Assembly: GCA_029001845.1 (NCBI GenBank) | Contig: JAREWP010000050.1 | Location: 43,500 to 107,499 of the forward strand | Source of the DNA: Candidatus Magnetocorallium paracelense | GTDB lineage: Bacteria; Nitrospirota; Thermodesulfovibrionia; Thermodesulfovibrionales; Magnetobacteriaceae | Direction of reading: 5' to 3' | DNA length: 64,000 bases | Part shown: positions 18,860 through 28,530 of the stretch, piece after piece | Layout of the letters: every line of letters begins with the position of its first letter | How positions within the stretch are numbered: position 1 is the first letter of the stretch | Position numbers and translations under genes: made by a program | Notes under the pieces: generated by a model | The model's input: the letters and a program-made list of their open reading frames with translations, nothing else | The model's database searches: none | What the model was told of the DNA's origin: nothing

Positions 18860-19360
18860 GTGCAGAAAACCATTATAACCGGTTCTATTGTGCAAGCCTA
18901 TGTAATATGCAGCCGACAGGCATGGCTTATGTCAAGGAATATATCGGGTAATCAGTATAACGATTTTATTGCAATCGGCAGATTGCTTTCAGAGGAGACA
19001 TACAGGAAAGATAAAAAAGAGATTCTCATCGGCGGCAATAAGATTGACATAATAAGAGGCGACGACAACTCTTTGACTCTTATAGAGATTAAGAAGAGTT
19101 TAAAAATGGTCGAAGCGTCTGAAATGCAACTGCTCTATTATATGTACGGTATCAAAGATAAAGAGATCGAGATAAAAGGAGAGATCAGAATTCCAAAGGA
19201 AAAAAAAGTCATTCCCGTGGACCTTACTAAGGAGGGTATAAAAAAAGTAGAAGAAACCATTACCTCTATAGAGGAATTACTAAAAAATGAAGATCCGCCT
19301 CGGAAAATACGACTAAAATATTGCAAAACCTGCTCTTACCTGGAATTTTGTTGGGCGTAA
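18860..19360 (+). CDS. cas4: Cas4 exonuclease
   Basis: A 166-residue RecB-like nuclease. The four Fe-S cysteines are present: one N-terminal (YVICSRQAW) and three C-terminal (YCKTCSYLEFCWA). The active site LTLIEIKKS carries the E-x-K signature. Cas4 trims prespacers and helps select the PAM end for Cas1-Cas2. Start GTG 18860 with GGGAAG upstream; 8 bp after cas3 and 3 bp before cas1. Confidence 0.95.
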   Translation: MQKTIITGSIVQAYVICSRQAWLMSRNISGNQYNDFIAIGRLLSEETYRKDKKEILIGGNKIDIIRGDDNSLTLIEIKKSLKMVEASEMQLLYYMYGIKDKEIEIKGEIRIPKEKKVIPVDLTKEGIKKVEETITSIEELLKNEDPPRKIRLKYCKTCSYLEFCWA

Positions 19361-19363
19361 AAA

Positions 19364-20359
19364 ATGGAAGAAACGATTTATATTTTTACAAGCGGTACTT
19401 TAAAGCGTAAGGACAATACTCTTTTATTTGAAACGGAGGATAAAACGAAAAAGTATATTCCCGTTGAAAATGTTAAGGAGATATTCGCCTTTGGGGAGAT
19501 CGATATCAATAAACGACTCCTTGGCTTCCTTTCCGAAAAGGAGATCACCCTCTCTTATTTCAACTATTATGGTTATTATATGGGCACTTTTTATCCGAGA
19601 GAGCATTATAATTCAGGGTATATGATTCTCAGGCAGGCCGAATTTTATATGGATATAGAGAAAAGGATGATCATTGCCAGGCAGTTTGTTACAGGAGCTG
19701 TAAAAAATACTCTGAAAATTATGAAGTATTATGACAGGCGCGGTAAGGATTTAAAAAAGGAGATAGATATTGTCGAAGAGTTGATGTCGAATATAGATAA
19801 TCAAGAGAGTGTTGCAACTTTAATGGCTACAGAGGGGCAAATAAAACAGGCCTACTATCGGACTTTAAATTCCATAATCGACAGCGACGATTTTTCTTTT
19901 ACCAGGAGATCCAAAAGGCCACCCAAGGATTATCTGAATGCTCTTATCAGCTTCGCCAATTCAATGATTTACGTCTATGCTCTCAATGAGATATACCGGA
20001 CTCATCTCGATCCAAGGATAGGTTTTCTCCATACTTCGAATTTCAGAAGGTTCTCATTAAATCTTGACATTGCCGAAATTTTTAAACCTGTAATTGGAGA
20101 CAGAACGATTTTTTCTGTTATTAATAAAAAGAAGATAACAAAAAGAGATTTCGATAACGACCTTAAAGGTATATTGCTTAATGATTCCGGGAAAAGAAAA
20201 TTTCTTGAGAGTATTGAGGAAAGGTTAAAGCAGACGATCGAGCATTCGAAGATTGGTAAAAAAGTAAGTTACAGGCGTTTCGTCAGACTCGAGCTTTATA
20301 AGCTTGAGAAGCATCTTATGGGTGAAGAGCTCTATGAGCCTTTTGTCATGGATTGGTGA
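19364..20359 (+). CDS. cas1: Cas1 integrase (type I-B)
   Basis: A 331-residue protein with the Cas1 metal-binding residues in context: Glu in MATEGQIKQAYY (about 150), His in GFLHTSNFRRFSLNLD (about 222) and the acidic LDIAEIFKP (about 235). It catalyses spacer integration with Cas2. It overlaps the start of cas2 by one base (TGATG arrangement). It has full length for the family. Confidence 0.97.
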   Translation: MEETIYIFTSGTLKRKDNTLLFETEDKTKKYIPVENVKEIFAFGEIDINKRLLGFLSEKEITLSYFNYYGYYMGTFYPREHYNSGYMILRQAEFYMDIEKRMIIARQFVTGAVKNTLKIMKYYDRRGKDLKKEIDIVEELMSNIDNQESVATLMATEGQIKQAYYRTLNSIIDSDDFSFTRRSKRPPKDYLNALISFANSMIYVYALNEIYRTHLDPRIGFLHTSNFRRFSLNLDIAEIFKPVIGDRTIFSVINKKKITKRDFDNDLKGILLNDSGKRKFLESIEERLKQTIEHSKIGKKVSYRRFVRLELYKLEKHLMGEELYEPFVMDW

Positions 20360-20625
20360 TGTTTGTAATTTTATATTATGACGTGAATTCGAAAAGATGT
20401 CCGAAAATGTTGAAGACCTGTAGAAAGTACTTACAGTGGGTCCAGAATTCTGTTTTTGAGGGTGAGATTTCTGTTGGGGATTATGAGAGAATGATTTTTG
20501 AATTAAAGAAGATATTGAAAGAAAAGGATGGCGATTCTATTGTTGTGTATAAATTCAGGACAACCAGGTATTCGGAGAGGGTGGTGTTTGGTATCGATAA
20601 AAAAGGTGACTTGACATTCATTTAG
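20359..20625 (+). CDS. cas2: Cas2
   Basis: An 88-residue ferredoxin-like protein beginning MFVILYYDVNSKRC, the usual Cas2 first strand ending in the conserved Asp. TTG 20353 and GTG 20356 are in-frame alternatives, but ATG 20359 overlaps the cas1 stop (TGATG) and fits family starts better. It forms the adaptation complex with Cas1. It is the last cas gene, directly before the leader and array. Confidence 0.95.
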   Translation: MFVILYYDVNSKRCPKMLKTCRKYLQWVQNSVFEGEISVGDYERMIFELKKILKEKDGDSIVVYKFRTTRYSERVVFGIDKKGDLTFI

Positions 20626-20650
20626 AGGCAATGAAAGGGGCTGTTCTTTT

Positions 20651-20700
20651 TCTGTCGACCCTGAATAGGGCAAAAATCCCGGGACATCGACAGATTTTTT
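20651..20700 (+). terminator. Stem-loop with T6 after cas2
   Basis: TCTGTCGA (20651-20658) pairs with TCGACAGA (20687-20694), with an inner CCCT/AGGG hairpin, followed by six T residues. It sits 25 bp after cas2, so it probably ends the cas transcript and separates it from array transcription. It could also be a leader element bound during adaptation. Confidence 0.6.
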
Positions 20701-20778
20701 AGGGGATTTACCGCTATGATAAGGATAAAAAGATGAAAAATTGACAGAATTGTCAGACTGTTTGTGTATTATTAAGGG
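20701..20778 (+). promoter_or_regulatory. CRISPR leader with candidate array promoter
   Basis: An AT-rich leader abuts repeat 1. It has TTGACA at 20741-20746 and TATTAT at 20767-20772 (20-bp spacing, longer than ideal; GTGTAT at 20764 gives 17). TTGACA is part of a small palindrome, TGACA-GAAT-TGTCA, that could serve as a protein-binding site. The leader identity is supported by its position beside cas2 and by repeat degeneration at the opposite end of the array. Confidence 0.6.
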
Positions 20779-23700
20779 GTTTTTACTCTACCTATGAGGA
20801 ATTGAAACGAAAGCTATAATAACGTTTTTATACCGCAAACCAAAGGTTTTTACTCTACCTATGAGGAATTGAAACCATATGTTGATTTGCCATGAGCCTG
20901 AAATTCATTACCCGTTTTTACTCTACCTATGAGGAATTGAAACATATAGACGCTCAGATAGATCAGCTTAGAAAGAAGCGTTTTTACTCTACCTATGAGG
21001 AATTGAAACCTTCTATAAGCCAGATCATGACACTTTCTGCATCCGTTTTTACTCTACCTATGAGGAATTGAAACTAGTTTTCTTGTTTTAATAAAGCTGT
21101 TTAGGGTGCTTCGTTTTTACTCTACCTATGAGGAATTGAAACGAAGATTCTACGGTGATGTAAAAATCGTCTTCTCCAGGTTTTTACTCTACCTATGAGG
21201 AATTGAAACTCGACCAGCTTCAGGAAAACAGCCTGGTAGATTTCAAGTTTTTACTCTACCTATGAGGAATTGAAACGGGAAAACGGTTGTCATCATAATG
21301 ATCACCATAGATGGTTTTTACTCTACCTATGAGGAATTGAAACCCTCGCCTGGGGAGACCTCCCCGAAGGCTATGAAAATGTTTTTACTCTACCTATGAG
21401 GAATTGAAACGACGTAAAACTGTTAAGTTCCAATTTTGAGTTGTTGAGTTTTTACTCTACCTATGAGGAATTGAAACTCCTCTAAATCCTTGTCATTATA
21501 ACAATTGACTACTGTTTTTACTCTACCTATGAGGAATTGAAACGTAAAACAGAATATTGTTTCTGTTCCTAAGATTACGTTTTTACTCTACCTATGAGGA
21601 ATTGAAACTAAGACTTCCTGACCAAAATAATGATTAAACCAAATTGTTTTTACTCTACCTATGAGGAATTGAAACACCACAAAAGACAACCCATCTTCCA
21701 CTTCATTTCTAAGTTTTTACTCTACCTATGAGGAATTGAAACGGTCTTAAAGATAAAGAATCGATAGCATTATACACGACGTTTTTACTCTACCTATGAG
21801 GAATTGAAACGAGTCTCGACGCAGGAACAAAACCTATCCTTTCCTGTTTTTACTCTACCTATGAGGAATTGAAACTACGCCAAATCCTCCGCCTTTTTGG
21901 CCATTTCCGCCCGGTTTTTACTCTACCTATGAGGAATTGAAACTACGACGCGCACGCATAAGCAGAGAGAATGCAATGCCGTGTTTTTACTCTACCTATG
22001 AGGAATTGAAACCTCATTACCCAAGTCAGCAGCCCTGTCACTACTGGTTTTTACTCTACCTATGAGGAATTGAAACTCCTTTGCTGAGGAAAAGATGAAA
22101 GTAGACGTTGTGTTTTTACTCTACCTATGAGGAATTGAAACATTGATGCTTGAAATGTTAAAAGGATATTTTCATGGTTTTTACTCTACCTATGAGGAAT
22201 TGAAACAGAATACAACGTCTTAGATTTCAAAAACGCCCCTACACAGGTTTTTACTCTACCTATGAGGAATTGAAACTAAAGAGTTGAGGCAGTTAATGCT
22301 TGAAAATGATGGTAAGTTTTTACTCTACCTATGAGGAATTGAAACTTCAATAGAACCGAATCCCTATTCCTTGCTGACTGAGTTTTTACTCTACCTATGA
22401 GGAATTGAAACAAAAACTGGAAGGAATTGCCGTAAGAAGCGGCCTCGTTTTTACTCTACCTATGAGGAATTGAAACGCCGAAATCGGCTTATTGTAATAT
22501 TTGCATTCGTTCCAGTTTTTACTCTACCTATGAGGAATTGAAACCCGAATTTATTTTCTCTATTTTCTCTTCGATTATATGTAGTTTTTACTCTACCTAT
22601 GAGGAATTGAAACGAGGGTGGATTAACCGTGTCTTGGCGGCGGAGAGGGAGGTTTTTACTCTACCTATGAGGAATTGAAACACGGCATATGTAGCAGAAA
22701 AAAGCCCCCAATTCGACAAGTTTTTACTCTACCTATGAGGAATTGAAACGATTTCTATGGCGTTGCCGAAGCATCTGAATTCAGTTTTTACTCTACCTAT
22801 GAGGAATTGAAACGCGAAACAAAAAACGTTCTCTACACAAAGAGTCTTTCGGTTTTTACTCTACCTATGAGGAATTGAAACTATTTTTAATGGTTTCTGT
22901 ATTTTCCTTTACGAAGTTTGTTTTTACTCTGCCTATGAGGAATTGAAACTTTTTATTCGAACTATTTTTTTTTATAAATTCTGCTAGTTTTTACTCTACC
23001 TATGAGGAATTGAAACTAAAAGGGTCGGGTTATCCACCCCTGTTTCCCCGACAGTTTTTACTCTACCTATGAGGAATTGAAACGAATACATCAGGGCTTG
23101 CCTGTATGTTTGGCCTCGAAGTTTTTACTCTACCTATGAGGAATTGAAACCAAGTCAGGTCGAAAAGGCTTGCGGGTGGAGTCGTAGGTTTTTACTCTAC
23201 CTATGAGGAATTGAAACTTCCTCCCCCTTCTTGACCCCATGCCTCCCCATACGTTTTTACTCTACCTATGAGGAATTGAAACTAGGGGTATTCGAGCTCG
23301 ATTCGCTGCATTTTTCCCACGTTTTTACTCTACCTATGAGGAATTGAAACACGATCTTCTTGCATACTTTTTGGCGACCTCTCTCGTTTTTACTCTACCT
23401 ATGAGGAATTGAAACGGATGAAGCATTAACACAAAAGGTTCAAGCTCGCTATGTTTTTACTCTACCTATGAGGAATTGAAACAGGAGTCTTTCCAAAAAC
23501 GATCCGCTGTTTTTCTTAGTTTTTACTCTACCTATGAGGAATTGAAACGGATTTTCTCTTCATGAAGAGAGTGGTGATCTATTTCTAGTTTTTACTCTAC
23601 CTATGAGGAATTGAAACCACCTAAAACCATCACATTCGACGGTACAAACACCGTTTTTACTCTACCTATGAGGAATTGAAACGATCGCTTTGCTATGTAG

Positions 23701-24739
23701 TCTAACTTATCTCTTTGGTTTTTACTCTACCTATGAGGAATTGAAACTCGCAGTTATTTTTACGCTGTTGCGATAACAGCGATGGTTTTTACTCTACCTA
23801 TGAGGAATTGAAACTCAGCACGGGCAACACCCGCAGACGCGAGAGAGCAGAGTTTTTACTCTACCTATGAGGAATTGAAACAATTCGAGTTGTTAGAGAG
23901 CAACAAGGATGCCTGGGTTTTTACTCTACCTATGAGGAATTGAAACGGCTGTAAGACTCTATATAGTCTCCAACATCCACCCGGTTTTTACTCTACCTAT
24001 GAGGAATTGAAACACGTCTATTATTCTCATTTTCTATTACCTCTTTTTTCGTTTTTACTCTACCTATGAGGAATTGAAACGGGATAATTACAAATTTCCC
24101 GATAGTGTCGGAGATGTTTTTACTCTACCTATGAGGAATTGAAACTTGTTTGGGACATTTATACCTCCTCAAAGAATTCGCGTTTTTACTCTACCTATGA
24201 GGAATTGAAACAGAAAAATTAGTTTGATTATAAAACCGAGCTATAGTTTTTACTCTACCTATGAGGAATTGAAACCTGGTAAGATTAAAAGATAAAGTAT
24301 CACACATAGTGTTTTTACTCTACCTATGAGGAATTGAAACTTTGTAAAGGCGTAATCCACCTGCGCACAAATAAGGTTTTTACTCTACCTATGAGGAATT
24401 GAAACATACGTTTTGGAGAAATTTATTGAGCATCTTATGGGTGTTTTTACTCTACCTATGAGGAATTGAAACTAAAATACGACGCAATACGTGAGAACAT
24501 ATCCTAAGTTTTTACTCTACCTATGAGGAATTGAAACTCGAACTCGAAGATATCGAGAAAGACAAGCCTTATCCCGTTTTTACTCTACCTATGAGGAATT
24601 GAAACACTCATGTGCTGCGGAGGCGATCCAGTACGCTGCGGATGGTTTTACTCTACCTATGAGGAATTGAAACAACGATTTGAACGAAATAATGTATTCC
24701 GGCGTTGCAGTTTTTACTCTACCTATGAGGAATTGAAAC
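20779..24739 (+). CRISPR. Type I-B CRISPR array: 60 repeats of 30 bp, 59 spacers
   Basis: The 30-bp repeat starts GTTTTTACTCTACC and ends TGAGGAATTGAAAC. I counted 60 repeat starts from 20779 to 24710; spacers are 34-40 bp, mostly 35-38. Only two repeats vary: repeat 33 (22920; ACTCTGCC instead of ACTCTACC) and repeat 59 (24644; one T replaced by G or lost near its start). The ATTGAAAC end is the expected 5' handle of I-B crRNAs. A variant at the second-last repeat fits a leader on the left, next to cas2. The long uniform array and intact cas genes indicate an active system. Confidence 0.99.
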
Positions 24740-24837
24740 TAAGCCCTTTTGTAGCTACTTAAGTGCTTCCTTGTCAACCTCTCAGATAGATTTTACCAAT
24801 CATGACATATTAACTCGGACTCCATAATATTTCATAC

Positions 24838-24951
24838 AGGGGGCATTATCCATGAAAACAAGGATTGAAACCCGACGGAACGGCAACATGTATCGGATAA
24901 GATAAGGTCTCGTATGGTGGGGCACTATCCAAGAAAATAATGATTGAAATC
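24838..24951 (+). CRISPR. Relic of a second CRISPR type (two degenerate repeats, one spacer)
   Basis: Two related units, GGGGCATTATCCATGAAAAC followed by AAGGATTGAAAC (to 24871) and GGGGCACTATCCAAGAAAAT followed by AATGATTGAAATC (to 24951), are separated by about 46 bp of unrelated sequence. Both end in the ATTGAAA(C/T) typical of CRISPR repeats, but they do not match the 30-bp repeat of the main array. They lie 100 bp beyond its distal end. I read this as the remains of an older array of another repeat type. Confidence 0.65.
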
Positions 24952-25399
24952 TCTTTCTACTGTTTGCAGTTAGTTATGAAACGATGCGAGCAGGCTAAAG
25001 CCTGGGGTTACGTTTTTCTTGTGCCTTGTTAACTGTGTTTTTTAAACTTTCGGTATTTTTTCTCTTTAGTTAATGTTTATGCTCCAAACTCCAAATGGGT
25101 TTCAAATATGTTAAAATTAAAGAATAATTGTGGTTAACAATCTTTATTAGGAGTATGCACTTGTCTCAGGTTGTCACAGTTTTATTATAGAAGGCGCCAA
25201 CAAAATCTATTGCTATCGTATTGGGGGTTATTGGTTTGGCTTGGGTTTTCGGTCAGTAGGTTCGGGCTCAGGCGCAAACCCGCATAAATTCATGAACCGA
25301 CGCCTTATTACAGTCTCTGTTTTCCGGTTTTCGCCCTCTTACCTGTATTCTTTGTTGCGTATCTATGGCGAGATAATATTTACTGTAGGGAAGTAGGAT
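24952..25399. other. Non-coding spacer between relic CRISPR and truncated toxin
   Basis: I see no gene here. A degenerate REP-like core (GCAGGCTAAAGCCTGG) lies at about 24989-25010. The rest has no recognisable ORF, array or RNA. The part adjoining the broken toxin gene presumably marks where its 3' half was lost. Confidence 0.5.
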
Positions 25400-25651
25400 T
25401 TAAATCGTGAGTGATCTCTGGTTATTAAATCTAATTTTCTGCTCGATTTGAAATCCACATTTTGTGACTGCTTCCTCAAGCTCTTCAATCTGCCGGAATC
25501 CAATAGAAATCTCTGTATATATTATAGGATTGATGACCATTGCATGAGTGTGACTGTACTGATTTAATATTGACTCAGACCAATCGACCCACTGATGATT
25601 ATCCTGAAAAATATCCAATATAACGCATGAATCGACTAATACGGCCTTCAT
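25400..25651 (-). pseudogene. VapC-like PIN toxin, C-terminally truncated
   Basis: An 83-residue reading frame with the PIN-domain start MKAVLVDSCVILDIF (first catalytic Asp at residue 7) and the second acidic site in NPIIYTEISIGF, then unrelated sequence from about residue 70. Intact members are about 130-140 residues and carry two further acidic residues, which are absent here. The gene starts with an ATGA overlap on the upstream antitoxin. Without the distal active-site residues it should not be a functional RNase, so it is annotated as decayed. Confidence 0.8.
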
Positions 25652-25884
25652 TTTCGTCCTCTGGTTAATGCCATAATTTCATCTGTAGACATTTTAATTG
25701 AAGCAATGCCTCGAAGCTTTCGGAATTTGTTTTTTTTCGGGCGTGGTTTATTCTCTACCGTTTCCTTAACCAAATAATACAGACCGTCTTTTTCAGCGAA
25801 CTCAACATCCGTATAAGGCGTAATTCCCAGCTTCTCTCTTATATCTACAGGTATTGTAACCTGCCCTTTAGTTGTTACTCTCAT
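25648..25884 (-). CDS. AbrB/MazE-type antitoxin
   Basis: A 78-residue protein starting MRVTTKGQVTIPVDIREKLG, the swapped-hairpin AbrB DNA-binding motif, with a basic tail rich in K and R that would bind the toxin. Start: ATG 25884 with GGGAGG 7 bases upstream; the frame extends to a TTG at 25899, but that lies within the ribosome binding site. It is cotranscribed with the truncated PIN toxin. It appears intact, so it may persist as an orphan antitoxin or autoregulator. Confidence 0.88.
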   Translation of the reverse strand: MRVTTKGQVTIPVDIREKLGITPYTDVEFAEKDGLYYLVKETVENKPRPKKNKFRKLRGIASIKMSTDEIMALTRGRK

Positions 25885-25945
25885 AACTATACCTCCCAAC
25901 TAAGTATTACTTTATAATAGTATTACTTATCCTCTACCGTCAACA

Positions 25946-26103
25946 AAACAGCAGTCAGCTATCAGCGGTCAGCCATCAGCTAAGGAAAGAATTGATGTTA
26001 TGCCAATAATAAGCTTCATCTTATAGGTGAATCTGTTTTGAAACATAAAGTGTTGTAATTAAAGAGCTGACAGCTGAAGGCTGACTGCTAAATGCTTTTT
26101 TAG
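25946..26103. repeat. MITE-B copy 1
   Basis: Left end AACAGCAGTCAGCTATCAGC and right end GGCTGACTGCTAAATGC form inverted repeats; the interior includes GAAAGAATTGATGTTATG and AATAAGCTTCA, shared with copies at 29961 and 54304. The remaining 26104-26567 shows no gene; a faint MITE-C-like end (CCCCCTGACCTTGGATCG) is near 26530. Confidence 0.8.
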
Positions 26104-26567
26104 GTTATAATTTTTTGGGATCGTCGTCGGGTTTGTACTTACAGCGACTGCATGCACATTAGTACCACTAATTCCATCCGTCCAACCCATGTAAAAATAT
26201 AATGTGATTCTCAATTCTCAAGGATATCCGCTACTCATTGCTACAACACCTTATTCATATCTCTCAACCTTCATCCCTGATTTTCATACAGATATACCTG
26301 ACCTAAATCATAGTTTGACTTTATCCCTATATCGTTGAGACGCCTTTTGTAAACGAGCATTCGGCGTAGATAGTCTGGTTAATTTTTATGGGCATTGTAA
26401 AGAGGAGTGTTTACAGATATGTTGAGGAGAATAAAGAATTTGATAAATAAAAAAGAGTAAAGAGTCTTTTAAAATGTAATTATAGAGAGTGTAAACAAGA
26501 ATGAAGACAGCAAGAACATTTTTTAAACCAACCCCCTGACCTTGGATCGCTGTGAATAGCGACAAAG

Positions 26568-27044
26568 CTATTCCAGCTCTAAGCCCTCATCACTGCCTCC
26601 AACGTCTCCGAATGCATACTTGCCAATGAGGTCCATTATATCGGTGGGAGCTTCGGTCTCCATGATGGTTCCTCCCGGTTTTAACTCATCTCCCGACCCT
26701 CCGGGGTGGAGTTGAATGTATTTGTCTCCGATAAGTCCCGATGTTTTGATAGAGGCGATTGCGTCATCGTAGACTTTTATTCCCTTTTTAATATTCAGTT
26801 CCACAACAGCGTTTTGAAACTCCTGATCCATTGTAAGTCCTTTTACATGACCGGCATGAATGCCGAACATCTCAACCTGGTTTCCCTTTTTCAGACCCGA
26901 TACAGATGTAAATTTGGCTGTTAAAGTGTAGAAACTGTCATTAAAAAGAGATATATTTCCCAGCTTTATGGTCATAAATCCGATGCAGAAGAGTCCTGCT
27001 AATACAAAGATACCTACTGTTGTTTCAGATTTATATTTTTTCAT
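26568..27044 (-). CDS. mlaD: MlaD-like MCE-domain lipid transport protein
   Basis: A 158-residue protein with an N-terminal signal anchor (about residues 9-27) and a single MCE domain (KFTSVSGLKKGNQVEMFGIHAGHV; GLIGDKYIQLHPGG). This is the usual size for MlaD, which forms a periplasmic hexameric ring on the MlaFE transporter and handles phospholipids between the membranes. Start ATG 27044 with GGAGGT just upstream, overlapping the end of mlaF. It is the last gene of the mlaE-mlaF-mlaD unit; MlaB and MlaC genes are not seen here. Confidence 0.92.
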   Translation of the reverse strand: MKKYKSETTVGIFVLAGLFCIGFMTIKLGNISLFNDSFYTLTAKFTSVSGLKKGNQVEMFGIHAGHVKGLTMDQEFQNAVVELNIKKGIKVYDDAIASIKTSGLIGDKYIQLHPGGSGDELKPGGTIMETEAPTDIMDLIGKYAFGDVGGSDEGLELE

Positions 27045-27050
27045 TTCTTC

Positions 27051-28280
27051 TTACCTCCAATGTTTACAATCTATAGATGCAATTATTTTTTGATTGTTCC
27101 TCGCTTTATCAATGATCGATTCTATGTCCTCTCCTGAGCTGGCCACTGTAATACCTGCAAAAATTGACAACTTCAGCGAGTCTTCTGAAGATGACCATAC
27201 ACAGATTTTAGCCATCCACTTCTCCTCGAGTCCACTGGAAAATTCCTCGATCATCTCTTCGGTCTCTTCTATATCGACATGGGGAAGAATCGTTAGTATC
27301 TGGTCTCTGCTCTGTCTGGCGGAAAATCCGCCAAGGGCGTCTAAATGGGTGTTGATATAGTCTCCCAAAGATTTTACGACCTCAAGGGAGGCGGTATGGC
27401 CCAATGCTTCGGAAAGAATATCGAGGTTCATGTTAAACAATACGGCAGTGACTGTTTTTTTCTTGCGTGTTCTGCTCAGGGCAGTTTCGTATCTTGCTCT
27501 AAAGGTCTGCTTAGAGAGCAGTCCGGTAAGTTCGTCCTGGAAACCTTCAAGGCTGTAAAGGAGTTCGTCCACCATGGGGTGATGGAGCTCAATTGCTTCC
27601 TCATAGGTGCCCTGGAAACCAATCTTTCCTTCCCAGAGGAGGATTATTCTGTCCGAAATAAAAAAGATATCGGGAATTTCATGGCTGATAACAATCGCCG
27701 TGAAATTAAACTTTCTTTTGTATTGCGCTATCATGCTCAATATGGCGTTTTTTCTGATCGGATCCTGGCCGGTGGTGGGCTCGTCGAACAATACAATTTC
27801 CGGGTCCGTAACCAGTGCTCTTGCAAGGGCCGCTCTTTTTTGCATGCCTCCGGAAAGCTCGGAGGGATATTTATAAACCACTTCGTTCAGTTCGGTCTGT
27901 TCCACTCTGAGCATTACCTTCTTTTCTATCTCTTTACTGTTCAGGTTGGTTGTTTGCCTGAGCGGCAGGGCAATGTTATCAAAAATAGTAAGGGAGTCAA
28001 AGAGGGCGTTATTTTGAAACATATAGCTGATATTGCTCCTGTAAGAGTCCCATTCGCTCTTTTTCATTCTGCTCAAAGGGACACCCTGAAAGAGAATATC
28101 TCCTTCATCGGGAGCTAAAAGGCCGATGATATGCTTTAGAAGAACACTCTTTCCTATGCCGCTTTTTCCTATTATTGTCGTGATGTGGCCTTCGTGAATT
28201 TTGAGGTCTATTTTATTGAGAACGGTCCTGCTTCCGAAGCTTTTGCTTACATCTCTGAATTCTATTAACGGAGTATCCAT
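27051..28280 (-). CDS. mlaF: MlaF-like ABC ATPase fused to a degenerate GGDEF domain
   Basis: A 409-residue protein, far longer than the roughly 250-270 of usual MlaF. Residues 1-240 are a complete ABC ATPase: Walker A GKSGIGKS, signature LSGGMQKRAALA, Walker B IVLFDEPTTG, H-loop ISHE. From about 245 the protein continues with a GGDEF-like fold: DELTGLLSKQTFRARYE, then the GHTASLEVVKSLGDYI helix, and where R-GGDEF is expected it has ARQSRDQILTILP, so the cyclase is inactive. Start ATG 28280 (a TTG at 28289 is also in frame); no ribosome binding site is obvious, and a MITE-A target duplication begins 8 bp upstream. Confidence 0.93.
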   Translation of the reverse strand: MDTPLIEFRDVSKSFGSRTVLNKIDLKIHEGHITTIIGKSGIGKSVLLKHIIGLLAPDEGDILFQGVPLSRMKKSEWDSYRSNISYMFQNNALFDSLTIFDNIALPLRQTTNLNSKEIEKKVMLRVEQTELNEVVYKYPSELSGGMQKRAALARALVTDPEIVLFDEPTTGQDPIRKNAILSMIAQYKRKFNFTAIVISHEIPDIFFISDRIILLWEGKIGFQGTYEEAIELHHPMVDELLYSLEGFQDELTGLLSKQTFRARYETALSRTRKKKTVTAVLFNMNLDILSEALGHTASLEVVKSLGDYINTHLDALGGFSARQSRDQILTILPHVDIEETEEMIEEFSSGLEEKWMAKICVWSSSEDSLKLSIFAGITVASSGEDIESIIDKARNNQKIIASIDCKHWR

Positions 28281-28297
28281 AATTGTCAATGTTTCCC

Positions 28298-28431
28298 CAC
28301 TGTCATAAACTTAAGGAGCAAAGCACCATCCGCCTTCATCGGCTAAACTCGAAGGCTCCGCTTCGTTGCGCCTTCTCAAACATGACCCGCCTCAGTCGGA
28401 AGGTGCTTCACCCCTTAAGTGAATGGTATTG
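28298..28431. mobile_element. MITE-A copy 2 (134 bp) between mlaE and mlaF
   Basis: Same 134-bp element as at 3816, with ends CACTGTCATAAACTTAAGG and CCTTAAGTGAATGGTATTG and a perfect 10-bp duplication AATGTTTCCC at 28288-28297 and 28432-28441. It lies inside the mla transcription unit just upstream of the mlaF start, so it could affect readthrough or translation of mlaF and mlaD. Confidence 0.92.
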
Positions 28432-28530
28432 AATGTTTCCCTGTATCGTAAAAGAATCGAATTGGTTTACGGTTGTTAAGGGTCTCTATGGAAAAATGCT
28501 GTCAACCGTCAACTGTAAATCGCTTTTTTT

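Noticed and set aside
20626..20778. tracrRNA or other RNA gene in the leader
   Set aside because: No anti-repeat is visible and type I-B systems process crRNA with Cas6, so none is needed.
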